A DNA stretch of 64,000 nucleotides from Aquimarina sp. RZ0 (GCF_008370685.1 NZ_VTZU01000029.1:16443-80442); one strand, 5' to 3'. Shown: positions 9,105-18,047, numbered from the stretch's first letter. Translations and numbers: made by a program. The notes: generated by a model not told the origin, from the letters alone.

Positions 9105-9500
9105 TTATACTTTAGATGGCCAATTGTTTGTAAAAGTAGTTCCTTTAATCGTTACTTCTTTTGCAGAAAGTATTAGGTGTATTTGTAGAGGTTGGTCATT
9201 AGTAGCATTAAAATGTTCTGTATATTCTATACAATAGGCATCTTTTATCTCTACGTTTTTAAGACTAGACATATTATCTCGTCTAAAAAAAGTAATCTTA
9301 CAATTTTTGGTAACTGTTGGCGATATACACCAATCCAAAAAATCTGTTTTTGCGGTAGACTCAATAAGCAGGCTTACCTGACCACCTTGCGGTTTTGCAC
9401 AGGGTCGACCTGTATAATCCGCATCTTGTTTGAAAGTGAATCGGCAATCTAAAATAGTCAATTCCTCACCATCTAGTTCTAATTTTGATAAAAATGACAT
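9105..9500 (-). CDS. tssD: T6SS tube protein TssD (Hcp), copy 2
   Basis: This 131-aa protein is a Bacteroidetes-type TssD/Hcp. It shares with the neighbouring copy the MSF start, TGRP, GG and IES positions, a central FxRRD/FEKRD motif, DAYxxxYxExFxxT and the ISA-V strand, plus a tryptophan near the end. TssD hexamers stack into the tube expelled by sheath contraction and can carry small effectors. It is clearly diverged from copy 1 and is separated from it by an intrinsic terminator, so the two can be expressed independently. It contains several cysteines not found in copy 1. Confidence 0.9.
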   Translation of the reverse strand: MSFLSKLELDGEELTILDCRFTFKQDADYTGRPCAKPQGGQVSLLIESTAKTDFLDWCISPTVTKNCKITFFRRDNMSSLKNVEIKDAYCIEYTEHFNATNDQPLQIHLILSAKEVTIKGTTFTNNWPSKV

Positions 9501-9582
9501 AATGTTTTGTTTAAGTATTTATAATTATAGATACTAAATCTAAATTTTATAAGTAAAAGATTGATATAATAAATAGTGAAAA

Positions 9583-9605
9583 AAGGGAGTGATATTCACT
9601 CCCTC
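9583..9605 (-). terminator. Intrinsic terminator after tssD copy 1
   Basis: GGGAGTGA at 9585-9592, loop TAT and TCACTCCC at 9596-9603 form a perfect 8-bp stem. On the minus strand it is followed by a run of six T (the A-tract at 9579-9584). It lies 33 bp beyond the tssD copy 1 stop codon. Confidence 0.85.
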
Positions 9606-9637
9606 CTCTTTAATAATTTTTCATTGTAGAAAAGATC

Positions 9638-10027
9638 TTAAACCCAAGGGTTCTCGTGCTCACTATTTTTTGTATCAACAACTCTTGCTGATATCGTAAA
9701 AGTGATAGTCGCAGGATTTTTACCAGTTGAATCAAAATTTTCTTCATAAGCTACGACATAAGCATCATTGAAATTGATTTTCTTTGCAGTTGCTTTAGTG
9801 TCTCGTTTTTCAAAATTTACTACAAAATTTGACATAGTGTAGCTATCAAAAGCTAAATCAGAAATTTTTTCATCGTCTGCACAAGATTCTATTGAGAATC
9901 TAGCTTTCCCACCTCTTAAAACTGTAGATGGACGACCTGTTGCATCTGTTTCTTGAGAAAGTTTGTAATGGAAATTTAATAAGTTAAATGTAGCTCCATT
10001 AACTTCTACTGTTGCATGAAATGACAT
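9638..10027 (-). CDS. tssD: T6SS tube protein TssD (Hcp), copy 1
   Basis: A 129-aa TssD/Hcp homologue beginning MSFHATVEVNGATFNLLNF, with the TGRP, GGK, IES, FEKRD and DAYVVAYEENFDSTG motifs of the Bacteroidetes Hcp family and a conserved NPW end. Its own terminator follows at 9583-9605 and another terminator (10219-10257) separates it from tssN upstream, so it is a monocistronic unit, consistent with the high expression that the main tube subunit needs. It is the better match to the usual Bacteroidetes tube protein of the two copies; that judgement is from memory of the family. Confidence 0.92.
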   Translation of the reverse strand: MSFHATVEVNGATFNLLNFHYKLSQETDATGRPSTVLRGGKARFSIESCADDEKISDLAFDSYTMSNFVVNFEKRDTKATAKKINFNDAYVVAYEENFDSTGKNPATITFTISARVVDTKNSEHENPWV

Positions 10028-10218
10028 AATAAATAATTTTAAATTAATAATAAATAATAAGTATATAATAAATGTAACTTGTACGGTGTAAATGTAATGA
10101 AAAATGTTATAACCGTAGTTGTTGATTATATGTAGGAATCTTATTAATTAAAATTAAAGAAGGAAAAGGACTACACTTTTTTCAGGGGGTTTTTCCCTTT
10201 TTGCGATGATAAACAGCA

Positions 10219-10257
10219 AAAAAAATATCTCAACGATAAATCATGAGATATTTTTTA
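10219..10257 (-). terminator. Intrinsic terminator after tssN
   Basis: AAAAAATATCTCA and TGAGATATTTTTT flank an 11-nt loop in a 13-bp stem with A and T runs on both sides. On the minus strand it follows the tssN stop by about 20 bp. It would end the NlpC-tssG-tssN transcript before tssD. Confidence 0.85.
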
Positions 10258-10275
10258 ACATAATTTTAACTTATT

Positions 10276-11151
10276 TTATGCTCTTTTACAGATGATTACA
10301 TCGTTTTCTTTAATGTTATTGCCCTCTACTGTTCTGGTGAAGTCCACATGCATTTGTGATCCATACCAATTAGGCTTTGTATAAAAGATCCAACCGTGTG
10401 GATTGTTTTTATCGTCCAGAAATTGTATTTCACCCTCTGGGTGGCGATCATTGTAGTCATTGATAAAAAAGTAGAATAATTTACCAAATTCCATTTTCTC
10501 TGGCGCTTTTAATCTAAAATTGCTAAGCTCATCCAGATTTTTTCCTTTATGAAATTCAAAAGAGATTACCAAAGGGTTTATTAATTCTTCATCTTTGGGA
10601 TCTTTGATTTTTTTATCGATTGGGTAAAACCACTTTTTATATACCGGAACAGGAATAGCTACTGCAAATTCATATAATTTTACTACCAATATTGGTATGA
10701 TAAACCAAATAGCAGCGGCAGTAAATATATATTTATACTCAGGTTTGTAGATATCGACTACCATAAGAAATGTAATGAGACCTAATAGCACCGTCACTAC
10801 TGTATATAGAAATTCTGACCAAAAATCGGTTAAACTCTCTGATAAATCTGGAAAAAACTTGCGTAGTGTAAGTACATGTAATGATCCCAGACATAAAAAA
10901 ATAATCTGAAAACCAATAAAACTGTTAAGTGGTATATCATTAAGAACCTTATCATTACTCAGTAGGGCAGTTCCTGCAAATAATAGGAGTACAACGAGTA
11001 TATAAAGAAGGAATTTCTTTTTGTTTTTTACAAAAAGCTTCTTTAAGCCAGCAACAAGTCCCATTAAAATAGCACTTATTGCTAATAATAATATTCCTAC
11101 TTTTAAAAAATCAGCACTTATCATTGCTGCAGATTGTATTATTAAACTCAT
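10276..11151 (-). CDS. tssN: T6SS-iii membrane protein TssN
   Basis: A 291-aa protein with about five transmembrane helices in the first 170 residues (for example FLKVGILLLAISAILMGLVA and FLLYILVVLLLFAGTALL) and a soluble C-terminal domain (PLVISFEFHKGKNLDEL ... HGWIFYTKPNWYGSQMHVDF). This architecture and the C-terminal motifs match TssN, a protein restricted to the Bacteroidetes T6SS and part of its trans-envelope complex, which replaces TssJ/L/M of proteobacterial systems. Its start overlaps the end of the upstream TssG-like gene by 4 bp (ATGA), so the two are translationally coupled. Confidence 0.88.
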   Translation of the reverse strand: MSLIIQSAAMISADFLKVGILLLAISAILMGLVAGLKKLFVKNKKKFLLYILVVLLLFAGTALLSNDKVLNDIPLNSFIGFQIIFLCLGSLHVLTLRKFFPDLSESLTDFWSEFLYTVVTVLLGLITFLMVVDIYKPEYKYIFTAAAIWFIIPILVVKLYEFAVAIPVPVYKKWFYPIDKKIKDPKDEELINPLVISFEFHKGKNLDELSNFRLKAPEKMEFGKLFYFFINDYNDRHPEGEIQFLDDKNNPHGWIFYTKPNWYGSQMHVDFTRTVEGNNIKENDVIICKRA

Positions 11152-12071
11152 ATCATAGTTGTTAGACCCATTCTGGGACTGTTTGTCTCATGTAAAATAA
11201 ATGTATCCTCTTTACTTGAATATGTTACGTTAGTTTCTGTATCTATTTCCAGGGGAATAAAATAGTCGCAAAAGATAGTAATAAATTTTTTAGTAGCGCT
11301 ATTTACTATATAGTTATCTATTTTCTCTTTTTTTACAGGACCTATGGTTATCTCCCAATAGGGGTAAGAAATAGAAGTCTCTTTTAGTTCTAATACAAAA
11401 TCAACACCTAGTTGATGATCTCCAGAAATGGCAGCTATATCATCCTTGATAGTTTTATACTTTAATTTTATAGTTACTTTCTCACTAATAATCTTTTCCA
11501 GACTAAGCGCAGTGAGTTCAATATCCCCAGAAATTCTGTGTACATAGGGTAGTAATTGTAGTAATTTGATACTATATTCTGCGGGAATATCTTTATCTAA
11601 TTTCCAAAATTTTAAGAGAAAATCGGTTTTTAAATTAGTGAACTCGTTAATCAAAGCTCTTTCATTCTTTTCAATAATTACCTTTTGCGTAAAAAATTCA
11701 TTTTCTAAAGGTGCAAAAAAAGAACGAGCATCTTTTTCTTGTTTCTTCTGTTTTTGATGGAGTTCAGTAAAAGAGAGGTCAGTTTTGGTTTTTACCGGAT
11801 CATGAAATAATCCTTCTGGTAACATATCATACAAGCCATTTCTGGCCAAATTGAATTGCAATTTATCTGTGTTACCTGTATATGAATCTACTTTAAAATC
11901 AATGACATCTCTTCTATATGATCTTGAAAAGGTACTTTGATTAAAAACATCAATATCGGTAAGATCAAGATCAGAATTTTCCAGAATCTCTGTTACAAAA
12001 ATTTCAGCTTTTAGGTTCTGGTAAGTGGTCGTTAATTCTTTATAAACATCGTGTACCTTTTTTTCGGTCAT
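11148..12071 (-). CDS. tssG: TssG-like T6SS baseplate protein
   Basis: A 307-aa soluble protein. The segment NLARNGLYDMLPEGLFHDP at about residues 74-92 resembles the region of TssG that follows its beta core, and the size and locus order (with tssN and near tssE/tssF) fit the divergent TssG of Bacteroidetes. TssG joins TssF and TssE in the wedge of the baseplate that anchors TssK. The remainder is helical in the middle (residues 100-165) and beta-rich toward the end. Sequence similarity to proteobacterial TssG is weak, so this is a probable rather than certain call. Confidence 0.65.
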   Translation of the reverse strand: MTEKKVHDVYKELTTTYQNLKAEIFVTEILENSDLDLTDIDVFNQSTFSRSYRRDVIDFKVDSYTGNTDKLQFNLARNGLYDMLPEGLFHDPVKTKTDLSFTELHQKQKKQEKDARSFFAPLENEFFTQKVIIEKNERALINEFTNLKTDFLLKFWKLDKDIPAEYSIKLLQLLPYVHRISGDIELTALSLEKIISEKVTIKLKYKTIKDDIAAISGDHQLGVDFVLELKETSISYPYWEITIGPVKKEKIDNYIVNSATKKFITIFCDYFIPLEIDTETNVTYSSKEDTFILHETNSPRMGLTTMI

Positions 12072-12102
12072 TCGTATAGGGTTTTAAAAGAATGTTATTG
12101 GT

Positions 12103-12726
12103 TTAATTTTGTGTGGTAGCGTTAGAAATCTTTGGTTTCTTTCCTCCAGCAACAAACATTCTTTTCCAGGGCTGTTTTTTTAAGTTGCTAATCTGTACAC
12201 CATTTTTTCCCGAAGTTCCTTTTCTTGATGTAGAATGTACAAATTTGTCATTCCCTAAATAAAACCCTACGTGCGTGATATCATAGAATTCTGAACCTTT
12301 ACTGTTAAAAAAGATAAGATCTCCCTGTTTTAAATTATGCTGCCCCTTGAATTTATTAGTATCTGGCGCATCAAATTGTTTTTGAGCAGTACGTTCTATA
12401 AGATTACCATATACATCGTGAAATACATATTGCGTAAAAAAAGAACAATCAATTCCATCTTTAGTTTCTCCTCCAAGTTTGTATGGCGTATTCATCCAAT
12501 CATCTATGAATTCAAATAATGGTATATTATCTATTTTTTTGGCAGGAACACCAAGTATAGCTCCATATTTTTTCTGGATAGGTGACACAGTATTTTGTTG
12601 AGCTAATGCAATAGAGTCTCTTCTTGCCTGAGCTAATGCTTCTTGTTCTGCATTTTTTGAACCTCCGCAACTCAGTACCCCAACAACAACAATAAATAGA
12701 ATTAATGCCTTAGAAAGTATATTCAT
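12103..12726 (-). CDS. NlpC/P60 (C40) peptidoglycan hydrolase lipoprotein in the T6SS operon
   Basis: The ATG at 12726 gives a 207-aa lipoprotein: signal MNILSKALILFIVVVGVLSC with lipid cysteine at residue 20. A longer frame from 12747 would put seven extra residues before the signal and overlap a -7 element, so I reject it. The catalytic NlpC/P60 residues are visible: Cys94 in DGIDCSFFTQ, His152 in DITHVGFYLG and a third His164 in VHSTSRKG. Such enzymes cleave peptide stems of peptidoglycan. As first gene of the tssG-tssN operon, it likely opens the wall locally for assembly of the secretion apparatus; a lipoprotein anchor would keep it at a membrane. Confidence 0.88.
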   Translation of the reverse strand: MNILSKALILFIVVVGVLSCGGSKNAEQEALAQARRDSIALAQQNTVSPIQKKYGAILGVPAKKIDNIPLFEFIDDWMNTPYKLGGETKDGIDCSFFTQYVFHDVYGNLIERTAQKQFDAPDTNKFKGQHNLKQGDLIFFNSKGSEFYDITHVGFYLGNDKFVHSTSRKGTSGKNGVQISNLKKQPWKRMFVAGGKKPKISNATTQN

Positions 12727-12744
12727 ATGTGAATTAAATTTCCA

Positions 12745-12752
12745 CAAATATA
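12745..12752 (-). promoter_or_regulatory. -7 promoter element for the NlpC-tssG-tssN operon
   Basis: On the minus strand this reads TATATTTG, a perfect match to the Bacteroidetes -7 consensus TAnnTTTG, ending 18 bp before the ATG at 12726. No clear TTG -33 element is seen at the usual spacing. Confidence 0.5.
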
Positions 12753-12926
12753 AAAAAACTTCTAATTATTTTATATACTTAGCCAACTGTTAACACTAAA
12801 ATAAGATGTTAAAAAGAAGGAATCATTATTTTTTATTTAGTTTCTTTGATAACGGGGCATTGATAAATAAAATCTTTATTAAATTGCGATTAACTTTTAA
12901 GAGCAAAGTAAACAAATAAATATTTG

Positions 12927-13358
12927 ATGGTTAATTCTTATTATAAATTACCGCTGGATACCCTTAGGATTGTCAAGAATAAAGAAATAGACAGCTGTGA
13001 TCTGAAACAATCTATTGTTAGCTTTATTCACCTAATAACTACTTCTTATTTTGGAGAATGTACCTTTGATGAATCTTTTGGTTGTTCTATATGGAATGTT
13101 GATTTTGATAACTTAACCAGTACTAATAAATTGAGAAACACAATAACAGAATCTCTTATAGATAGTATCGTTTCTCAGGAGAAAAGACTTAAAAGAGTTA
13201 ATGTAGAGGTAACTATCGAACAAGAAGAGTTTACAAACAGAGGCGCATCGAATAGAATTAAAAAGCGCGTAGATATCAAAGTGAATGGTATTATTAGCAG
13301 GACTAATGAAGATTTTACCTGTATAGAAAGATTTTATATTGCTCCACTGTCATTTTAG
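12927..13358 (+). CDS. tssE: T6SS baseplate protein TssE (gp25-like)
   Basis: A 143-aa GPW/gp25-family protein. The ATG at 12927 is preferred over the TTG directly before it. The conserved gp25 region is visible as SIVSFIHLITTSYFGECTFD and FGCSIWNVDFDNL, followed by the helix with LIDSIVSQEKRLKRV. TssE connects the baseplate wedge to the first sheath ring. It is the first gene of a five-gene plus-strand operon (tssE-tssF-PKD-tssK-tssO) divergent from the NlpC-tssG-tssN operon across a 200-bp shared control region; tssF starts 8 bp after it. Confidence 0.9.
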   Translation: MVNSYYKLPLDTLRIVKNKEIDSCDLKQSIVSFIHLITTSYFGECTFDESFGCSIWNVDFDNLTSTNKLRNTITESLIDSIVSQEKRLKRVNVEVTIEQEEFTNRGASNRIKKRVDIKVNGIISRTNEDFTCIERFYIAPLSF

Positions 13359-13366
13359 AAAGTTTT

Positions 13367-15202
13367 ATGGGTTTAGAAAATAAAGTACAGATAAAAAATA
13401 GAATGATCAAAAAGGCCGCTTCTCTTTGGGGGGTTTCTCCCAATGAGATTGAAAGCTCTTTTGATCCTTTAGTATCACTGCTTATAGGCGCGTGCGCCGC
13501 AGAAATAGAAAAAATATCTGGAGAGATTGATAGTTCTCAGACCAGAATTACGGAGCGTTTGATTCAATTAATGACTCCAGAAACTCTTTATGGAGCGAGA
13601 GCTGCACACGGTGTAGCATATGCTGAACCTGTCGAGAAAAATATGAGTATTACCCCAGAGCATCTGTTATATTACAAAAAAAAAATAAAATCAAGGAATG
13701 CCAGTAATGAATTAAAGAATATATATTTTTCTCCCGTAGAGGAAAATAAACTTATCGATGCTCGTATAAGTCATATGATTTGTGGCAAACAATTGTATGA
13801 AATAGATGGAAAACGAACATCTGCCAGCCCTTTATCATTATCCAAAGGAAAATCACTACCACCATCTACATTATATATAGGTATTCATTCTGAGCATGAA
13901 AAAAACTCTATCAAAGATATTTCACTATACTTTGAACTATTAGATGTACAGGAAAATGAACTTTTTTATCATCATCTCAAAAATGCAGATTTTTATTTTG
14001 AAGACAGACCAATAGAGACTATTTCGGGCTATTATAATAGTGAAATCTCCAGTCGAATGCATCTGGAATCTATTTTTGACTATAAACCTAATAAAACTAG
14101 AAATATTGAAGAGCAAACAAAAAAGTTGTATAAAAAACACTTTATTTCTATAAAATCTGATTTTTCACTGCATTCGGGGTGTAAAATACCAGAAGATTTT
14201 TCTAATTTTATAGATCTGAAAAACCATGAGGATCTGCAGGACTTGAATTGGATTAAAATAGTTTTTCCGAGAATCATCGATGATACTGTTTTAGAAAGTG
14301 TGTATTGCACATTTAATGCTTTTCCTGTATTAAATAGAAAGTGGGAAAGTATCTCGTATCAATTGAAAGATTATATTGATATTATACCAGTAAGTACTCA
14401 GGAGTTATTTCTGGATGTAAAAACAATCTCTAATACATCAGGTAAAATATATAAACTGAGAGAGAATAATTCTTCAAGTGATAATAAAGGTACCTATGTC
14501 ATCAGAAGAGATAATGTGAGTAAATTAGACGCCAGAAAAGCTAAAGAATATATAGTACATCTGATTGAATTGTTAAAAGATGAGAGTGCTTCTTTTTCTT
14601 TTTTTGGAAATGATTTTTTACAGTCTAATATAAATGAACTGAATCAAAATATTTCTTTATTAGAAAAAAAGGTTTCAGATATGCAGAAGACTTCAGAAGA
14701 GACCAATTATATTTCGGTAAAACCCTATAAGAAAAAGGATACGCTTTTAGTAGAATATTGGGTTACCAATGGAGAAGATGCAAATCAGATCAAATCTGGA
14801 AATACCTTAAATATATATCAAGGTAGTGATCTGAAACAAAATGCTAGTGTATTTCTTACTTCCACATTTCAAGGTAAAGATAACCTGGCAATGGAAGAAA
14901 GATTGAATGCATACCGCAGAGCATTACTATCCAGAAACAGGATTGTAACCAAAGAAGATGTAAAAGCATTATGTTATGAATTATGTAGTAATAAAATAAC
15001 TGAAGTAAAAGTAAATAAAGGATTTAAAACGGATATTCAGATAACCAAAGGTTTAGTACCTTGTATAGAAATAACGCTATTAGCTAATACAGAAGTGAAA
15101 ACTTTAGATCTGGAATGGAATTCACTAAAAAGCAATATTTTATCTATATTAGAGCAACAATCCTTAAACGTTTTTCCATATAAAATTACGATAGTAAATT
15201 AA
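13367..15202 (+). CDS. tssF: T6SS baseplate protein TssF
   Basis: A 611-aa TssF homologue of the Bacteroidetes branch. The N-terminal signature is clear: MIKKAASLWGVSPNEIE, then SFDPLVSLLIGACAAEIEKI and RLIQLMTPETLYGARAAHG. A long central beta domain follows, and the C-terminal region (RLNAYRRALLSRNRIVTKED) corresponds to the conserved TssF end that contacts the wedge core. TssF forms the baseplate wedge with TssG and TssE. It follows tssE by 8 bp and is followed by the PKD-domain gene after 25 bp. Confidence 0.92.
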   Translation: MGLENKVQIKNRMIKKAASLWGVSPNEIESSFDPLVSLLIGACAAEIEKISGEIDSSQTRITERLIQLMTPETLYGARAAHGVAYAEPVEKNMSITPEHLLYYKKKIKSRNASNELKNIYFSPVEENKLIDARISHMICGKQLYEIDGKRTSASPLSLSKGKSLPPSTLYIGIHSEHEKNSIKDISLYFELLDVQENELFYHHLKNADFYFEDRPIETISGYYNSEISSRMHLESIFDYKPNKTRNIEEQTKKLYKKHFISIKSDFSLHSGCKIPEDFSNFIDLKNHEDLQDLNWIKIVFPRIIDDTVLESVYCTFNAFPVLNRKWESISYQLKDYIDIIPVSTQELFLDVKTISNTSGKIYKLRENNSSSDNKGTYVIRRDNVSKLDARKAKEYIVHLIELLKDESASFSFFGNDFLQSNINELNQNISLLEKKVSDMQKTSEETNYISVKPYKKKDTLLVEYWVTNGEDANQIKSGNTLNIYQGSDLKQNASVFLTSTFQGKDNLAMEERLNAYRRALLSRNRIVTKEDVKALCYELCSNKITEVKVNKGFKTDIQITKGLVPCIEITLLANTEVKTLDLEWNSLKSNILSILEQQSLNVFPYKITIVN

Positions 15203-15227
15203 TTGTATTTTTTGAAAATTATAACAA

Positions 15228-16226
15228 ATGAAAAAGTCTAATAATACTGCAAATTATCACTTAGATAAAAGTGTTGTGTTGTTTTTTATTATTACAATAC
15301 TAGTCACTGCTTCTGTTTTTGCATTTAAATTTATCAACTATACTCCTTGCGAAATAGTTGATTTTGAATTTAATGATAAAAAAGATTATAGAGTAGGAGA
15401 GATCGTACGGTTTAAAGATAATACTAAAGGAGTAACCCAACGAGCTTGGGATTTTGGGGATAGTTCTAAAATTGACACCAGAATTTCTCCTTACCACACG
15501 TACGAGAAACCGGGGCTCTATATTGTGAAATTAAAAGTTAATGGCAGGTGTGAAAGTCAGGAAGAAATTACGATCAACGAAAAGATTTTTATTCTTGATT
15601 CTACAAAACTTGCCAATTTTGATATTCCACGTGTTATCAACGTTGGGAAAACCTTAAAAATAGAGGATAAGACGTTGGGAGCAACTTCCTGGGAATGGAG
15701 ATTTGGTGAGACAGCTAGTATTAATTCTACCGAAAAGAACCCGGAGTACGTATATAAAACACCAGGTTTGAAAACAGTTATTCTTGTTGTTAATGGAGAT
15801 ATAAGATATGCAACAAAAAAGAAAATTACCGTACTCCCAGAAGAAAAACCAAAAGACAAACCTCGTCCGATAGTAAAACCAAAAGATCCTAAGCCCAGAA
15901 ATCCGGGTATTATACCGGTGGATCCTATTGGGATTGAACCGGTAAAAGAGGAAGAAGAATTTAAAGCTCCTTTTATAAGCAAAAAATCATTTGAAGATAA
16001 GCTTGTTTTGGTTGCCGATAAGAAGGCAACTGCAGAAAGTTTTAGTGAGTATTTATGTGGTAACCTGGACCTTACGATCATAGCAAATAAAAAGAAAACT
16101 ACTTTTATGAAATTGTGCGAACGAATAAGAAGAAAAGGTATGAAACTTAAGGAGCTTGAGATATCCAGAGAAGAGAATAATTGTATAAACAATATTGTTA
16201 TTAGATATAAGAACACTAGATTATAG
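15228..16226 (+). CDS. PKD-domain single-pass membrane protein, TssP candidate
   Basis: A 332-aa protein with one N-terminal membrane helix (residues 16-36, SVVLFFIITILVTASVFAF) and a periplasmic part with two PKD-like beta domains: RAWDFGDSSKIDTRISPYHTY (about 78-98) and SWEWRFGETASI with a PEYVYKTPG strand (about 145-175). A proline/lysine-rich linker follows (about 205-235), then a 90-residue C-terminal domain with two cysteines. Its place between tssF and tssK and its topology fit TssP of the T6SS-iii envelope complex, but I cannot confirm the family from sequence alone. Confidence 0.7.
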   Translation: MKKSNNTANYHLDKSVVLFFIITILVTASVFAFKFINYTPCEIVDFEFNDKKDYRVGEIVRFKDNTKGVTQRAWDFGDSSKIDTRISPYHTYEKPGLYIVKLKVNGRCESQEEITINEKIFILDSTKLANFDIPRVINVGKTLKIEDKTLGATSWEWRFGETASINSTEKNPEYVYKTPGLKTVILVVNGDIRYATKKKITVLPEEKPKDKPRPIVKPKDPKPRNPGIIPVDPIGIEPVKEEEEFKAPFISKKSFEDKLVLVADKKATAESFSEYLCGNLDLTIIANKKKTTFMKLCERIRRKGMKLKELEISREENNCINNIVIRYKNTRL

Positions 16227-16248
16227 GTCTAAAAGGAACTAGATACAG

Positions 16249-17406
16249 ATGGAATTAATAAATAAAAATCACCATAGAGTCAATTGGATTGACGGAATGA
16301 AGATCAATAAAAATCATTTTATTGAAGTTGAGAATGCTTTTACCAGCTTGATTCAGCAAGTGGGGTCTATGGATATAAATGGCATTAATTATGGATTATT
16401 ACCTGGTTTTGGAGGAGAAGATGCGGTTGATATGGTATTTTCTATGGACGGTCAAGATACTATAAAGGTTCAACTAAATAAATGCAGAGCAGTTACCAAA
16501 GGAGGATATATCATTAATATCACTCCAGAAATCTCTGGTTTTCTTGAACAAAAAGGGAGTATTATAAATACAAAGTACCAGATAAATAATCCAGAAGATG
16601 AGTATTATATTGTATTGAGTGTGAATCCATATGGAAGAGTTCCTATTGGTGATGCCGATCCCGAAGAAGAACCGCCTAGACATCCATTCGTATTACCAGA
16701 GTATAATCTTACGATCATAGCTATTGCAGAAGCTAATGAAGAAGAATTTGGAAAACATCACATCACAATCGGTAAAATTAAATTATCCGATGGTACCGCA
16801 TCATTAGCTGAAGATTTTATTCCTCCTTGTATCTCTATTCAAAGTCATCAGGATCTTAGATATATTTATACAGAAATACATACTTTTTTTAATGCTATAG
16901 AAAAGTATACTATGAATATTATCCAGAAAATTTATCAGAAGAAGCAAAATAATGAACTTGCTACGATGGTATTGACCCTAACCCAGAATACACTACAATA
17001 TCTTGGAGGTATGCTACCAGAGTTCAGATTACAGGACAGACATTTACCTCCGGTTACTATGATTACAAAATTGATGGCATTGGCAAGAGTTATCAAGAAT
17101 AGCATGGATGTATATGTTGGAACAGGAAAAGAAGAATTATTAAATTATTTATCTGATTGGTGTGATCTCAATCAAGGTGCTTTTGAGAATGTATTGCTGG
17201 AAATGATGGATTTAGAATATCAACATACAGATATAAATAAAGCTTTATATAATGTATCTAGTTTTACCAAATTAATGCTTTCTCTTTTTAAGAAATTAAA
17301 TGAGCTTGACTATATTGGAAAAAAATCTGATTCTAATATCTTTGTTAAAGAGGAAGTAATTGCTAAACCTGATGTTAAAAATAGACGTAGTTTCTTATTG
17401 GATTAG
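16249..17406 (+). CDS. tssK: T6SS baseplate-membrane linker TssK
   Basis: A 385-aa TssK homologue. The N-terminal shell domain shows HHRVNWIDGMKINKNHF, matching the 'W.dGm.l.p.HF' signature of TssK. The middle has the beta core (GGYIINITPEISGFLEQKG and YYIVLSVNPYGRVP). The C-terminal helical domain starts at about residue 200 (SIQSHQDLRYIYTEIHTFFN). TssK trimers link the baseplate to the envelope complex, here presumably to TssN/O/P. It lies 22 bp after the PKD gene and 37 bp before tssO. Confidence 0.92.
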   Translation: MELINKNHHRVNWIDGMKINKNHFIEVENAFTSLIQQVGSMDINGINYGLLPGFGGEDAVDMVFSMDGQDTIKVQLNKCRAVTKGGYIINITPEISGFLEQKGSIINTKYQINNPEDEYYIVLSVNPYGRVPIGDADPEEEPPRHPFVLPEYNLTIIAIAEANEEEFGKHHITIGKIKLSDGTASLAEDFIPPCISIQSHQDLRYIYTEIHTFFNAIEKYTMNIIQKIYQKKQNNELATMVLTLTQNTLQYLGGMLPEFRLQDRHLPPVTMITKLMALARVIKNSMDVYVGTGKEELLNYLSDWCDLNQGAFENVLLEMMDLEYQHTDINKALYNVSSFTKLMLSLFKKLNELDYIGKKSDSNIFVKEEVIAKPDVKNRRSFLLD

Positions 17407-17443
17407 TACGTAGTGTTGTTAAAAAAAATTATAGTTCTAAAAG

Positions 17444-17950
17444 ATGAAACCAAAAAATAGTAAAGAAAGAAGAAATAGTATATTAAAATTTTCATTGTTG
17501 TTTTTATTTACAGCAGCATTAATTGTTACAGCATTCTTTTTTGATTTTAATAGAGTTCCTTTTAAGGAAAATTCTGTTTTAAGAGAGCGTTCAGCATCTG
17601 TAGAAAAAGAAATGCAATTTCAGGAAGGGTTTTCTAAAGGGATGAAAGAGGTAGAATCACTTGTTGATTCTCTGGATATTCCCGGTCAGAATCTCTCTTA
17701 TATAAATCAGTTAATTAACTCCAAAATTATTGATTTAAAAAAGACCATTCCTGTAGAAGATTCTACCTATAGATATGATATGTATACCAGTATTGTAAAT
17801 TCATATTTGGATATAAAAGAGATGAAAGGTAACTTAAAAGAATATGGTAAATTAAAATCTGATTTAGCCGAATATAAAGAAGAACTGGATAGAGTAACAC
17901 AAGAACTAAAAGAAGCTAATAGATCTCTGGATATCTATAGAGCCAATTAG
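17444..17950 (+). CDS. tssO: T6SS-iii membrane protein TssO
   Basis: A 168-aa protein with a basic N terminus (MKPKNSKERRNSILKFS), one membrane helix (about residues 14-32, LLFLFTAALIVTAFFFDF) and a periplasmic helical part ending in a coiled coil (about 130-168). Size, topology and the FKENSVLRERS segment after the helix match TssO, a component found only in the Bacteroidetes T6SS. It is the last gene of the plus-strand operon and is followed by a strong terminator. Confidence 0.85.
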   Translation: MKPKNSKERRNSILKFSLLFLFTAALIVTAFFFDFNRVPFKENSVLRERSASVEKEMQFQEGFSKGMKEVESLVDSLDIPGQNLSYINQLINSKIIDLKKTIPVEDSTYRYDMYTSIVNSYLDIKEMKGNLKEYGKLKSDLAEYKEELDRVTQELKEANRSLDIYRAN

Positions 17951-17995
17951 CCAGTAGTATCCATTATTATAGTAATAAAGAATACACAATCACAA

Positions 17996-18026
17996 AGAGG
18001 ATACTTTTTTTAGTATCCTCTTTTTT
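17996..18026 (+). terminator. Intrinsic terminator of the tssE-tssO operon
   Basis: AGAGGATACT at 17996-18005 pairs perfectly with AGTATCCTCT at 18012-18021, followed by a T-run to 18026. It also lies just beyond the stop of the convergent miaE gene and may serve both. Confidence 0.9.
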
Positions 18027-18047
18027 ATCTAAACAGATGGTTGTGTT

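Noticed and set aside
12103..12726. Idea that the NlpC/P60 lipoprotein is TssQ
   Set aside because: TssQ is described as a lipoprotein, but I know no NlpC/P60 domain in it; the name was therefore not used.
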